Source: Eudromia elegans (taxonomy: Eukaryota; Chordata; Aves; Tinamiformes; Tinamidae). Taken from it: a DNA stretch of 64,000 bases. The stretch's first letter is position 1. Each line of letters begins with the position of its first letter. Made by a program: the position numbers and the translations under genes. The notes beneath the pieces were generated by a model. That model had not been told where the DNA came from and made no database searches. It worked only from the letters and a program-made list of their open reading frames with translations. Below, in pieces: positions 42,501 through 57,500 of this stretch. The stretch is taken from positions 1,122,127 to 1,186,126 of the forward strand of contig PTEX01000231.1 in assembly GCA_003342815.1 (NCBI GenBank), given 5' to 3'.

Positions 42501-45500
42501 GAAATGAATGCTCAGCAATAGCTGAGCAGAATCATAGAATGCTTAAGGTTGGAAGGGACCTCTAGACATCATCTAGTCCAACCCCGCTGAACACACAGGG
42601 TCCCCTAGAGCATGTGGCACAGGGTGGTGTCCAAGCGGGTTTTGAAGATCTCCAGAGAAGGAGACTCCACCACCTCTCTGGGCAGCCTGTTCCAGGGCTC
42701 TGTCACCCTCACTGTTAAGAAATTCTTTCTCAAGTTCGTGTAGAACTTTTGGTGCCTCAATTTGTGGCTGTTTCCCCTAGTTCTATCACTGGCCACCACT
42801 GAGAAGAGGCCAGCCCCATCCTCCTCACTCCCTGTCTTGAGATATTTATATACATTAATCAGGTCCTCTCTCAGTCTTCTGTTCTCCAGGCTGAAGAGGC
42901 CCAGCTCTCTCAGCCTTTCCTCATAGGGCAGATGTTCCAGGCCCCTAATCATCTTTGTGGCCCTGCACTGGACTCTCTCTAGCAGCTCCACATCCCTCCT
43001 GCACTGGGGAGCCCAGAACTGCACACAGTACTCGAGGTGCGGCCTCATCAGGGCTGAGTAGAGGGGCAGAATCACCTCCCTCAACCTGCTGGAGACGCTC
43101 TTCTTAATGCACCCCAGGATCCCATTGGCCTTCTTGGCCACGAGGGCACACTGCTGCCTCATGGTCAACTTGTCGTCCACCATGACGCTCAGGTCCCTCT
43201 CTGCGGGGCTGCTCTCCAGGAGGTCGGTCCCCAGCCTGTAGGCATGTCTAGGGTTATTCCTCCCCAGGTGCAGGACCCTGCACTTGCCCTTGTTGAACTT
43301 CATGAGGTTTCTCACCGCCCCGTTGTCCAGTCTGTCCAGGTCCCTCTGGATGGCAGCGCAGCCCTCAGGGCTATCAGCTGTTCTTCCCAGTTTGGTATCA
43401 TCAGCAAACTTGCTGAGGGAGCACTCCATCCCTTCATCCAGGTCGTTAATGAATAAATTGAACAGGACCGGACCGAGGACTGAGCCCTGGGGGACACCAC
43501 TAACCACAGGCCTCCAGCTGGACTCGGCACCGCTGATTACCACTCTCTGGGCCCTGTCATTCAGCCAGTTCCTAATCCACCTCACTGTCCATTCATCTAT
43601 GCCACTCTTCTGGAGCTTGCCCAGAACTCAATGCTTTTGAGATTATTAAGTATATTATTAAGCATAAATAATTTTGAGATTATTAAGTATGAATATTCCG
43701 GAGCTGAGGGTCACAAGCATGTGAGGAAGCTTTATAAGCTCCTTTTGCAAGCACTAATAATTCAGAATCACAGATGGTGAGGTTAAGGAGGGACAAGCTG
43801 TAGATAATCAAATCCAACCACTCTGCTCAAGCGGAGTCGTCTAGAGTAGGCCTCCCAAGATCCTGTATTTTTAAACATCTCCAAGGATGGAGACTCTCTG
43901 GGAAACTTGTTCCAGTGCTTTGTACCCCTCACAGTAAAAAAGTTCTTACTAATGTTCAGAAGGACCTTCCTGTGTTTCAGTTTGTGCCTGTTGCCCCTTT
44001 TCCTATCGCTAGGCACCGAGAATGAGTTCTTCGTGCACCTCACTGTCTGCTCTCACAGCTTGTACTTCATTAGTTGCCTATGAAGGTGTTTTGAGAGATG
44101 GTGTCAAAAGCTTTACTAAAGTTCAAGCAGGCAGCCTAAATAAATACAGACACAGGTAGAGCCATTTGTTTCTCGCAGGCCAATGTCTACTGATCTTGCT
44201 TGTTACAAGTGATGGGAGAGTGCCCAGAATGTGTGTTGGGGGATCGTATAGACTGTGAGGTTGTGGATGGAGAGGTGAAGGCTGAGATGTAGCTGTTTTA
44301 GTCAGATTTTGTGGTGGAGTATTTGTATAAAAAGAATTTTACTGATCTAGTTTTCTATCAATTTAATGTTTTCACAGCTACAGCAGATTTCCAAGAACTT
44401 ACTAGTGATAAAGAAGCAGATGGCTCTGAAGAAACTGTTAAATCTGGAGAAGGAATAGACTTGAAAGAGAATCTTACTGTTGTAAAATCTGACACGAGCC
44501 AAGAAGGTAAAAAGTAAACCTTAGCTGTTCTAAGCATGCCATTCCATGTCTTCAGAGTGCCTTACAAATTAAATAGAAGAACGATGATCTTCTTTGTGCC
44601 ACTTGCACTTATAGAATCATAGAATCCTTAAGGTTGGAAAGGACCTTTAGAGGTCATCTAGTCCAACCCCACTGCACACGCCGGGTCACCTAGAGCACGT
44701 GGCACAGGATTGTGTCCAAGAAGGTGATGAAGATCTCCAAAGGAGGAGAATCCACAACCTTTCTGGGCAGCCGGTTACAGTGCTGAAGGGCTGGAACTGG
44801 AATTTGTAGTACTATTTTAAGCTAAACTTTTTTTTCCTTCTTACTGATATTTTCAAGAAATATAAAATGAAATTGCGAATTTTGTCACTGACAGATAGCT
44901 GGGATATTTAACCCATTAATACTATGCCTCTGTATGAGGAAAGAAAAATTCCTTCTGTTTGTATAGGAGCTGAACATGTGTTTTGATGAAAAGTATGGTA
45001 TTTTCATTTGTATATCTTTTTATAGCATAAGATTGTTTAAACAGTTTTAAATCAGTAAGTAGAGAATGTGTTAGTTCACACATAAACAGAAGACATAAGT
45101 GAAAAGAGGATCTGAATTCAGGAATAGGAGTTTTTGCCACAGTAATAGGAGGAACTTAAAAGTGTGCTAAGTTTTAATTAGCCAGGACAAGTGCTCAAGG
45201 TTTTAAAAAATGAAGTTTGAGGTGGAGAATTACTTAAAAATTTAAATAACTATACTCTTAATTAATGCTCTGGTGTATTGCATATAAGAGCATAGTAAAA
45301 GAGTGGAGTTTAGCTTGAAGAAAAGGACAAGGAAATATGGATAAAATCCAAGTAAATATAACATGAAGAAAGTCTCTTGAGTCGGTTTATTTTTGTGCAA
45401 AAAAAAATGCATAGGATGACATTTTTTCCAAATTATATTCTTCACAAAATAAATTTTGCAATTGCTATAATCAATTCTTCACTGAACTATACTATTATTT

Positions 45501-48500
45501 TATAAAATTAGTATGTAAATAGTGAACTAACTCTGAATGTTCCCTGAACAATACTGAGCAATTACAATACCTTGCATCAGCAATTAATGATCAAATATGA
45601 ATGAGAGTGATTTATGCAGTCCAGAGAATGCAGGTTTCTTGATTGTAAATGATACATTATCTTGAACTATGATTTCTATTATTTTTTAAATTAATCTGAT
45701 CAACCTTTTCATTTAGGGTCCTGCAAGAACCTCTGAGATGCTGCAGGTGAAACAATATTGAAACAGCATTTCATTTATAGTTCATAGTCTTACATTTTAC
45801 AGGTTTTTTATTTTGTTTTATTTTTCTTTTGAATGAAATAGCAAAGACATTTGTGAAGAGTTTAAAAGAAATTATATAAAAATATGGTGTATTTTTTATT
45901 TTTATTTTTTAAACTGCAGCAAAAGAATCATTTCTAGGAATGCCAGAGATAACTTCTGACCATCCAGAAGTTCAAGCAATGGCAGAAGAAGCTGTAGAAA
46001 GTGCATCAGAATCTGAAATTACACTGTCACCTGAAATATACACTGAAGTATTAGAAGGAGCTATTGCAGAGGTAAAACTACAAGTGACAAAGCGCTTTCT
46101 AAGAGCACCACGTAACTGTTGTCTATTATCAATAAATATTGTTTTTTTTTTTCTCTTTGGTCAGTCTGGTATACGTCATATAACGTAAAAGTTTCCATAG
46201 GATTGAGGAGAGCCCAAATAATATCTTGAAATACAAATCTATTCAGGAATTCTATATACGTACAAGCTATTTTTGTTTCACAAAGTCTACTTGCTATTAA
46301 AGCTACAGGCTATTAAAGGCTGGGAGAATTATCGGAGGGAAGATTCACTGTTTGCTTGCCCTACTCTTATACTCTTAGTCACTTTTTAAAGATAGGTTAT
46401 CAAGCTATATGAATCTTTGCTGTACCTTGTCAAGCTATATGAATCTTTGCTGTACCTTAGTGAGGCTCGTTTTACACAACACATTCAACACTTTCTCACT
46501 TGAAAAAGTATCTAATTTATTATATAAATTTGTCTAGCTTGAACTTGGGAATCTTGTTACATAATAATAATATATCTCAGAATGAGTGCTAAGAAATTAT
46601 TTTTTCATAAAAAAGTGTTGGTGTATTTTTCATCAGTTTGGTCATATTGCTCAACAGCAGATATAAATGTTCAAGGAAAGAATTGTATTTGAAGACTAAT
46701 CAAAGAATCTTGGATTGTTTTAAACTTGCTCACTGATTGGTAAATCTCAAGACTGAAACCTAAATTCTTTGTAGGCAACCTTAAAAACATTTTAAACAAA
46801 GAGAGAGGACCATACTGGTGGTTTTTTTAATTTCATTAAGGCATGTAAATATATAAATGTCTTATGTGCAACCTTTGTAAACAGCTCACAGACTGTGTTA
46901 TTCTTTTATATTACTGACTCCAACTTCTTATAACAGCTCACAAAGAATAACAAAGACAGATTTCCTGGTGCTCCAGAAAAAGGAGGATGGGTAGTGGATA
47001 ACTATCCTCTGTCAGTAGATCACTGGTCAGCGTTATCAGAAAAAGGACTTTTACCTGACACTGTTGTCTGTCTGCAGAATACGGAAAAAAATGGTTAGTA
47101 AATGCACACTAATGAAACTTAAATCTTTTCTCTTGTCTATTTTTATATCTGTGTATAAAGTACAATTGCAAGAAAAATCAGTGTTTATGTCCCATTTGTA
47201 AAGCTAGAGGGTATATAGAAAGTGAACAGAAAGATATACTGAATCTATGAAGGTACCCTACATTTCTTGAAATTCAGATGAAGAAAACAGAATAAAAACA
47301 GGAACGCTTTGTAAAAGCCATAGAGAAATTCATACAGGCAGCTATTTATAATCAGCAGTATTAGTAAATAATACTGGACTATTGTATTTCTGGATCCTTG
47401 TATTCTGTGTATGGCTGGTGACTACCTTGCAATAGTCAAATTTCCCTGCTTGTGCATTGGTTTTCCCTGCTGTAAACACAGATATAGGCATGAACCTTCT
47501 CTGCTTAAAAAAAGGCAGGAGTGAGGAGATGGCAAGATATTTGCATGTAGGTGTCTTCCCCCATCCTTAGGAGAAAAAAATTGCTGAGCAACTTCCTATC
47601 AGCTGGAAACAACAGCTTATTAGCCATAAATTCAAAGGAAGGGATTTTTGCTTCAGCATTTCAAGCAAGAAGATTGTGTTTAGTTTTTCATACCTAGTAC
47701 CATTCATACATTGTTAAAAGTTTTCTTTGTCAAATTGTGTCTTTCACAAGTTTAGCAAGTTTCATTGCCTTTTGGCAATTTATAATCACTACCTGTTCAA
47801 CCCAAGATCATTATCAAAAAGTCTTTTAGCACTAGAGATTGCCATAAAATAAGGGAGCGACATATCTGAGTTTTACCTGGGCAGTTCAAGATAGGTCAGT
47901 AACTGCTTGACATTAGAATCAGTCCAGACAGCTTTTCAACTCCTTGTCCCCAAACATAAAAATCAACCTCAGCAAAGCAAATCAAATCAAGATTTTCAGA
48001 ATCTGACTTCAGCCTTACAAAATCATCCTCAACTAAGCTGCAGTGCCCAAAACTAGCTGGTCACATAACTTTACGAAATGTTGTAACATCTTAAACATCC
48101 TCAGCTCAGAGCCTTCAAAATATGTCTGGAGCATTTGTCAGAAATGACACTGTATGTTCCTATCATTCAAGAAGATCTTGTCTCAGATGCTTCCAAAAAC
48201 AACTTCAGGACACATTTAAATTGTGTTTCCATGTCTGATCTTCCCTTTCCGGAAAATATAAGAACTTCTTAATGTCCAAAAAAAAAAAAAAAAAAAAGTT
48301 TTTTGGGGCACTGTACCTTGTCTTTTCCCACAGCGACAAAAGCGACTTTAATTCATGAAACCGGAATGTTGTAATGTAATGGTAGTACAGAGTACTAAGG
48401 AAAAAACAGAGTCAAATGTAGTCACTTCTGTAGGAAAAAGACTGAGTGAAATATAGACTATCAAAATTATGTCTGTTCACTTCCCAGGAGCTAACAAATT

Positions 48501-51500
48501 AGAAAATTACCTGAACAAAAGACAAGTATGCCTCATAGTTCCTGAAAAGTTTTATTCTATATCAAACACTTCAGGAATCCTCAAGGGAACTATGTTGAAG
48601 TGGTCAGTCAGAACTGCCTTTTTTTTCTTTTAGGAAGGAAAGAACTTGACATCCATAGCAGAGACTTCCAAATGAATACCTCTTTAGGGCTTTCAAATTA
48701 TGTACTTCCTTCCTGCAGTGTACACCTCTCTGCCATTGCCACTAGTTTGCGAAAACATAGTTCTGTATTACATATTATCATCTAAACAATCTGGTTTACG
48801 CTCTTGGTAGTCATATCTTCCACTCAATCATCTATGCTTCTCAAATCAGAGAGCAGACAGGACCTTTAAAGTGTAAATATAAGCCTTTCCACCTTTCCAT
48901 CCTTCAGGAAAACTTAAATCTTGTAATCTTGTGCAAATCTCACAGCCCTAATGGAGCTTCTGTTTGTAAGATTTTTACAGTTTTTTATCACATATTAATA
49001 AATACTGCTTTATTAATTGCAACCTACTTGGCCTTATGTATAAGTTGATTTTAAGCTTGAAAGGAAAACTGCTATTCCCATTTTCCTTTATTTGGGATTA
49101 TAAGAAAATTATACACTAAGTTATTGAGCACCGCTGAAAAGCGTTTGGCCCCATCTTCTTGACATCCTCCCCTAAAGTATTTGTGCACGAGATCTTTCAG
49201 CCTTCTTTTCTCCAGGATAAACAGGCGCAGCTCTCGGGCTTTCCTCACATTCTCCAGTCCCCTGATCGTCTTTGTAGCTCTACACTGAACTCTCTTCAGT
49301 AGCTCCAGGTCCCACTTGTACTGGGGAGCCCAGAACTGCACCCAGTACTCCAGGTACAGCCTCACCAGGGCTGAGCAGAAGGGCAGGATCCCCTCCTTTG
49401 ACCTGCTGGCAACGCTCCTCCTGAGGCAGGCCAGGATCCCATTGGCCTTCTTGGCCACAAGGGCACATGGCTGGTAGTCAACTGTGTAGTCAACTTGTCC
49501 ACCTGGACATCCTTCTCTGTAGAGCTGCTTTTTAGCAGGTCAACTTGCAATCTGTCCTGAAGCGTGAGGTTCCCTATGTTCAGGCCCCTGTGCTTCATCT
49601 AGGCCATAGATGAATAAGTTGAAGAACAGTGAACCCAGTGATACCACTGGCTCAGATTTGCAAATGGGCTCTGCATGACTGATTACAACCCACTGAGTTC
49701 TGCCATTCAGCCAGTTCTCAGTCCACCTCACTGTCCTCTCAGCTATGATACACTTCCTGAGCTTGCTTATAAGAATGTTATGCAATTAACTTGGTCAAGT
49801 AGCACAGAAATCTTTCATCAGATAAAACAATGTCAGATCCTTTGAATAATTAAACACTGGTGGCACCCAAGTAGATCAATTAAAAAAAAAAAAAAAAGCA
49901 TAAATTTGCACATAGTAAATCAATACAAAAACAAACAAGAAAACAAATAAAAAACCAACCAATTTATCACTGTTTTTTGTAGCACTCTGAGAAAGCACGT
50001 GATAGAGAAGTGGACATCTGGTCCACTAGGCAGATCCACTGAAAACTCTTATACCTTTTCTTGCAGAAGAATACCTAGGCAGAATTATCTAAAATTACTT
50101 CTTTACAAACTGTATTTAGAAAAAATTCCCTCCATTCAGCTTTCCTCTTTCAAAACTATATTATTCAAAAGAATCAAAAAAATCTGTATTATTCCCACAA
50201 AATTATCCTCTGCCTTCAATCAACAGCAGCTCAGTGTTCCTAGCAGTTAAGTAACTTGTTTATCAGCTCAATTACAGATAAAAATATATTTTATATGAGT
50301 TGATTACAATGACCACATGAGGTAAGGGAAGAATGAGGATGGAGATGAGTAAGGTAAGGCGGAGGAGGCAAGATTATAATATCTGCTTTAAGGAGTGGCT
50401 AAAGGTGTAGCTTTTGTCTTATGGCTGTGTGTGCCAATTTTGTTAATTGATTCACACACTTCACAAAATAATGTTGTTGTTATGTAATTTACATTTTCAC
50501 AGCCCTGAGTCATTGCTTTCTACTCCACTCCCTGAGTTAGCCTAAATTCATATAATTCCACTGCTGTAAACAGAGTTCAGCCAAAAAAGCCATATATTAT
50601 AAAACTATTTGCCAAAGTATATAAATCCACAGAGTTCCATGTAGTCAACCTTCTGCAGCAATATAGATATGTATAGTCTTATATTTTATTCAAATTTTGT
50701 TTGTTCAGTTTTCTTTATATGCAAACACACAGAATAAATGCCAGAGTAATAGACCATGCAAAGAAAATGTAAGATGTAATGGTATTTAAATCATTTTCAT
50801 ATCTCAATTTTAATTTTATGCAGCTGTATAAAATCTAGTATTGTTTTATAACTTTATTACAGGAACTTGTTTACTACACAGACTGTACTTAGCAAATAAG
50901 GATGAAATTAATGCTAAGATTTTGAAAAGACTAACAGAAGAAGCATTAAAAGAGAAAGAAGAAGAAGAACAAGAAAGGTAAAATACAGAAAATACCAGAA
51001 TGTTTAAAATGCTCTCAAAAAATTTAGCCTTACTTTAAGGATAGACTATATCAATCAACATAAGCATACAGAAAAGTATATTAAGTGTGTTTCTGATGTA
51101 TTTGAAATAATCCAATGTATATTAATCTGAGAAATATCTCACTTAGAACAGTCTTTGGTGACAGAAGATTTTCTAGCTAATATGTGTTCGTGATACAAAC
51201 CAAATTATATTTCAATTCTCAACAGTGTTTTTTCCGTATCTTTTCTTACTCTTAATATATTTGTCGCTTGCTTCAATAGTATCTCTATAAATCCTAAAAT
51301 GAATAATCTTCTAATTATAGAAGAGAAATTCAAGAAATACTGAAACTAGAGGAAGAGGAAAAATCTCTAGAGACTGCTGAAGAGAGAGGTGAAAGCAAGT
51401 ACCATTTGACCTATACTTTATCTTCTGATGTGTTTCAAACTGTTTAGCAACCTGATTTTTAAGCAGATTTTAGTTTTGAATTTCTTTTTATATTCAGTAT

Positions 51501-54500
51501 CTAGAAGAAATGATTTTATATTGCATGCATTTGGTCCCTTGACTGATTCATTCACTAATTTCTGTACCGTTCTTAATAGATTGTTAAACTCTTTCTCTAT
51601 AGTTATCAGAAATCTCTCACTGTTGATCACCAACTCATGTTGAGCCATGGACTCTTGTGTTCCAACTGTACTGAGTTATTTATTGACTGTTGATCATGAA
51701 ATACATGAAACTATTAATTAGTTCTGTCAAGATCTACTGAGTTGTTATTTTAGCATATCATATACCGTGGGAGGTAATTTGATTCTTTCCTCACACCACA
51801 GTATTTTGGTTGTTTTTCAACAATTAATAAGTCATTGCTGTTTCAAAGTTGAATGCGGTACTTTTGTCATTGTAGGTAAAATAACTTGTGTCATCCCTTG
51901 AATCTATTTCATAATGTTTCTCCTTATGGTTCTCTCATATGCTTCTACATGGCTTTGTATGATTCTCTCATATGGTTGTATGGAAAACCACCAAAAGGGT
52001 GGTTTTAGTAACCATACTTAAATTTTATGGACTAGAGATTTTCAGACAGTAAGGAGAGACCTTTCATATACTCCTCATGTAATGTTTTCAGGAGGACAAG
52101 GTCACTTTCAGACTACATTTGAAATTTCTATGAAAAACAGCCTCAGAATTCCACATAAATCTACTCAACACACTTTTAACTCTTCATGACTCTCTCACAA
52201 GCCTTTAGGTTCCATCTGTTATGCATTTGTTGGAATAGGACTGAAGACTTTGTTCTCTTACCAAAGAAATGTGTGTTAAATTGTGACATTTTTGGATGAG
52301 TCTGAAGGGCAAAATTTAGTATATCCTCTCTAGTAATTTTTCCAAGTGGGTTATTAACTGCTTTAAAACTTCCCAATGATCAAAATATTGTCTGTCTGCT
52401 TTCTCAGGCAGTTCTGTCTGCTGGATCTAATTCTAGAACTAGCTAGTTAGTTTCAACATCCTTGAACCTCAGTGGTCAAAAAAGTTGAAAGGCTGAATTT
52501 TCCTTTTTTTCCTTCTTTAATCACTGCCTGGTTTCTTAGAAGAATGTTGCTGTCTGATTTGGATCTGCTGTCAGGATGAATTACCACACACATATGCCTG
52601 ATTCTGTCTAAAAATGAGTCTGGGAAACTTCAGAGGATCTTCTTCCTCTCCTACCGGGCCTTCTAGTTTCCCTAGGGTAACCTGAAATATCACCTAAGAG
52701 GAAACTGAAAACTGAAGTGCATGTTAGAATTCCTACTTTTTTTGGTTTTTTGGTCTGGTAATGAAATATCTTTGTCTCAATCATAAGATAGTGGTTTTTA
52801 TCAAGTAAGAATATAGCCAAGCTTAAGTTTTATATTGCTGGTATGTCTTATGTACTCTGTCTCTTATACAGCCTGGCATCTATTATGTTTCTTATAACCA
52901 TACATAGGGCCAGGGAGCCACTATATCTGATACTGATGGCAGTATCAGATATAGTGAATTTGCTTTTATTTTTAATTTATGTTGCTCTAAGTATATCAAA
53001 ATAACAGCTATTAATGATAAACGTAATAGCACACTTGTGCTATAAACATGTCCTTATTCAAAGGATTAAAGAAATCATGTTTTCCTACATCTACAGTTGA
53101 TTTCCATAACCAAATGACTCACTGAATCATTTCAGTCATGCTGTTCTTGGCCTGACATCTGTTTTATTTCACATGTAGTACCACTGGCACATTGACTGCA
53201 GCCTTTTTCCCATATGATAGATTTGTACAAAAATATAAACAAATTATATGATCATGGGGGTTTTTTTTTATTATGGCAGTTGTGGTATAAAAATGAAAAC
53301 TTGAAAATATACTCCAGAACCTTAATCATGTTCTTTTTATGTCTTATAAAATAAATATTCATTTTAGTAATTGCAATTTTTGAGATCTCAGTAGAACACT
53401 GAAGTCATAGTAACTGCTTTGGGATTGAACATATTCAAATTCATAATATTTATGTGTTTAAAAGAAAAAGGTCCCATTAATGAGGAAGATACTTGGCCAT
53501 CTTCATATCTCTTAATGAGTTCGAAAGTATGTGGAGAAAGAGATTCTGGATGAATTTTTCAAAAATATTTAATAAGTTAGGAAGCTATGTTTCAGTGCTG
53601 TGTCTAGTGAAAGCATATAAAAAAATGAGTTTAGTAGCTCTTGCCTGTAGTGTCTAGGTAGAAATTGCAGCCCTGCATCTTCTTTCCCTTTTCCACTAAT
53701 TGTTCCTCTCAAACAATTATTTTGAGCTCAAGTTGTTATCGGGAGGTCCAAATGTTTAAAATTGTTTTTTCAGTAGCACAAGTATGTATCTGTTATACCA
53801 GGTAAGGGTTATATGACATATTTCAGGCATTTTAGAAGAGTTACACAATTTCAGATAGATCTGTAAGTTTGTTCCAGTTTTCTTAAGGTAAAACTTGGAG
53901 TATTTCTTTCCTGCAATGTTTTATAGAATCATAGAATGCTTAAGGTTGGAAGGGATCGCTAGAGGTCGTCTAGTCCAACCCCCCTGCACACGCACAAGGA
54001 AAATTTATTCATCAGCAGGCAGGGGATTACTTACATGACAGATTTCAGAGCAGTTTTGAAGTGATACCAACTTCGTAGAAATAGTTTGTTCAGGTTTTGA
54101 GCAGTGTTTTATGGTCTTCATAGTCATGAAACAGAAAGAATACTTATTCTCTTTGTGTCTCTTGCAGTGAATTAAAGGCTGAAGGATATTGGGTTAATAT
54201 AGCTATACTGTCATTAAGATGTCATATGTCATATATGATACGGTAGTTGTTCTCAAAATATGTCTGGGACAATGTTGAGTACCTGAGCACTTCTTGTTTG
54301 CTGGTGGTTATATATAGATTTTGCAGAATGATCTGAAAATACTTTTTATTTCTGTAGTGCTGCCATCATCCCTGAATTGTGTTGCTAAAGTTATTCATGA
54401 CTATACTTGTGCCTACAGAAGTTGAAGATCATGATGAGCAGCCTCTGCCTGAAAACAATCAATCCTCTGAGAGACACTCCGGTGATTCTGCTGATTATAA

Positions 54501-57500
54501 AGAAGACTCTAAACCTAGAGGTTAGACTTGGAGCATATATAATATCTCTTACTTGATAGTATCAATAATTTTATGCCTTCCTTTTCTGCAAGTTTTACTA
54601 TGTCAAAATTGGTTGTGAATATCATTCCTTATTTACGTTTTACTGATCAAGAAGTTTATAACAGGATAGTCAGAGTCAAGTTATTTAATTAAAAGGATGT
54701 TTATATTTCATGTTAAAAACAAGAGATGAGATATTTACACTGATATTTACATCTCTGCTGCCAACAGGAATACTACCAGTTGTAGTCTAAATGCCAAACT
54801 AATGTGTACAGGGATCTATGCATAAATAAATAAATAAATGAGTGTTCCTCATTGTCTTCAGAGCTTTCAACCTCTTGTATTCAGAAATCTATGAGCACTT
54901 ACTGCAGGATGAAGTGATAAGTGAGAGAAATCAGAAAAAAGAGAATCCCTTCCGTAGACTGTGACAAAAATAACAAATGAATGTCATATCAGTAAAATAA
55001 TGCAAAAAAAAAGAGGAAAAATAAAATATTCAGTATTCACAAATATCTGTAGATGCTTTTAACAAATCTCAGTGTTACAGATCATTTAAAATTTAATATT
55101 ATATTTGTATAACTAGAGTTAGAGTAGGTCTTCTTTTAACCTGCAAAGTATGCAGAGTTGAAAGTAATTGCACAAAAATATTATAGACTCTGAACCAAAA
55201 ATAAAGAAGAAATTGAGATGTTCCTTTAGTTAAGTGCCACTTAAAAATAGATTTAATTAATTGATCTGAGTGCAACTTGTCTTAATTTTTCTTTATGAAT
55301 TTAATACAGAAACAAAGATATCCAAATGAAAATGGATAAAGAAATAGTTATTTGGCATCATGTTCTGAAAACTTTATTAAAATAGTATTTGTGGGTTAAG
55401 GTGATAGCAACATAGTGGTAATTTAAGATCAGAAATAATTAGTCCACTCCCTGAGGCAAGAGAGCTTGGTAAAAATGAATGATTTTGAAGTTTGGACATG
55501 AAGGAACAAAATATGACCTGCATCTTTCTTAATCATCCATTGTTCTGCTAACAGCTTGCTAGTTTTTCTTCTTTCTGGTAAGAGGGAAAATTCTGCAGTA
55601 CATGGAACGGCACGGAACCATGAGTTAACAAAAAGAAATCCCAAGATGGCCTGTCTCTAGAAGCACCTTGAAGGCAACTCATCTTTAATACAGATAGACC
55701 ATTTTTGTTCTTAACATATGAATTTTACCTTCTATTTTTTAGTGTTTTTACAGTAAAGTCAACGTGAGAAATAAATATCCTTTTACCATAAAACATTTAA
55801 TTTTAAATAATATATTGTTAAATATACACATTTTAATGGTTTTTGTATCTCTTCAATCCTTTTGTGTTGCAAAGAATCAGTTTAATCTATAGACAAAATT
55901 GCACTTTATTCCAAATTAAATACATCAGTACCCATGACATAAGTTTGTCCATCAAGTACCTTTCATTGGAACTTTCTGAAAATTCTTCGGCAGCATGTAT
56001 CTATCAGTAGCTAGTGAAAAGTTTGTTTTAAACAGACCACAGGGTACTTGCCAAAAAAAGAGAAAAAAAGAAACTTGAGAAACTTGTTCAAATTGAAGTA
56101 CATATTAGTTTCAGGGAACAAAAATGCAACTTTTATCCCTCATTTACCATTTTACTTATCAACCTATTAACGAGGAAGACATGCTGGCTGCTAGTCTCTC
56201 TGTCTCCACTTTGGCAGGATTTAAGAGGAATGGGAAAAATATCTTCATCTTTTTTTGCTGTTGAATATTGTCTGAGTGCAGAAAAGTCACATCTAGTACC
56301 AGCAGAGCATTAAAAAATATATATATTAAAGCCTTTCTCCCACATCAATTCACTTAGATAATGTGGGGGCCAAAAGTATCTGAGAGGTGTTTGTCTCTAT
56401 GGTAACTACATTCAGTAAAAGCAAAGAAGACATGGAGCAAAATCGTATGAGAGACTGCCTTGGAGGCATTCTCCGCGAAAAGCTGCAGATTTAGGCATGT
56501 GTGGGATTGTCTCATACAACCCCTGCTGTAAGGATTGACAACTAATAAATTAGTCCTGTGAAGAGAATTTATTTGGATTTTGGAATCCATTTATTTTTAG
56601 TCATTGCTGCCTTTTTAATATATTTTTCATGGCTGTATTTATTGTTCCTTTAAAAATCTTCTTTCGTGGTATATCACCTGTGAAGCAGAGCATAACTGAC
56701 TCCTAAGTAATAGGAAAGGTATATTTGCGTTATTTTATTTTCAATATTGTTTTTCCTTGAAACCCAGCTAAAAACATATCAGGTACCATATAGGCAATCT
56801 TTCTACCATGGTGAGGTTCAAGTACCTGAACCAAACTAAAATAGAATTTGCTTTGTCCGTTTAGGAACCCTTTCCTCCTTTCTCACATAAGGAATGTAAT
56901 ACTCTTCTTTTGTCATCTTTCAAATGTTTCTCCAGCTTACTCAGGCCTATATAATTGTTAAAAAACAACAACAACAACAACAAAAACTACTCACATCAGC
57001 ATGCAATGACAGCTGCTGAGAAACTTTCCTTATGCAAGAAGACTCTCTGGCAGAAGTAATCTAATTGAATTAGGTGCTTAGGGTAGAGAAACAAGGATAG
57101 AGTATGTGCTTGTCCATCATTTCTTGAACAGTTTATCAAAAAGGTGTAACATTAGCTGTGAGTATTTTTGAGATTAAGGTTCATGTGGAAACCACTCTTT
57201 TCAGACTTTTTGAAGTGGTTTTGTTGCTATGTACAATGTATTTTCTCAGCTGATGTCAGATCTTGATTTAAATTTGTGCTTGTATATTTCCAAAATATCA
57301 TGACCTACTCAGAGCTGAGAGGTTTTTAAAGGGCAGGACCATAAATGATGATCTGCAGAATGCTGGATGCAGACGGCACACAGTTGCATCTTCAGTACAT
57401 GACTGCTTGGAAAAGGTCTGTGGCTCACAAGGCACGACATGTGATTTCTACCGTGTGAACGTGCCAAGGGTAACACGTGCAAAAAGCAGTTAGTGCAAGC

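Larger units (their letters stand above)
47094..50862 (+). other. AK9: AK9 intron 15
   Basis: Holds a poly(A) tract, the degenerate CR1 at 49125-49790 and short A-rich runs. The rest is unrecognised unique sequence. Confidence 0.75.

Noticed and set aside
48278-48297. Poly(A) tract as the tail of a processed pseudogene
   Set aside because: No mRNA-like or SINE-like sequence was recognised before it. The tracts at 13561 and 27873 were rejected for the same reason.
52919-52956. Pre-miRNA
   Set aside because: The stem is only 17 bp and pairing stops at both flanks; pre-miRNAs need roughly 25-30 bp or more.
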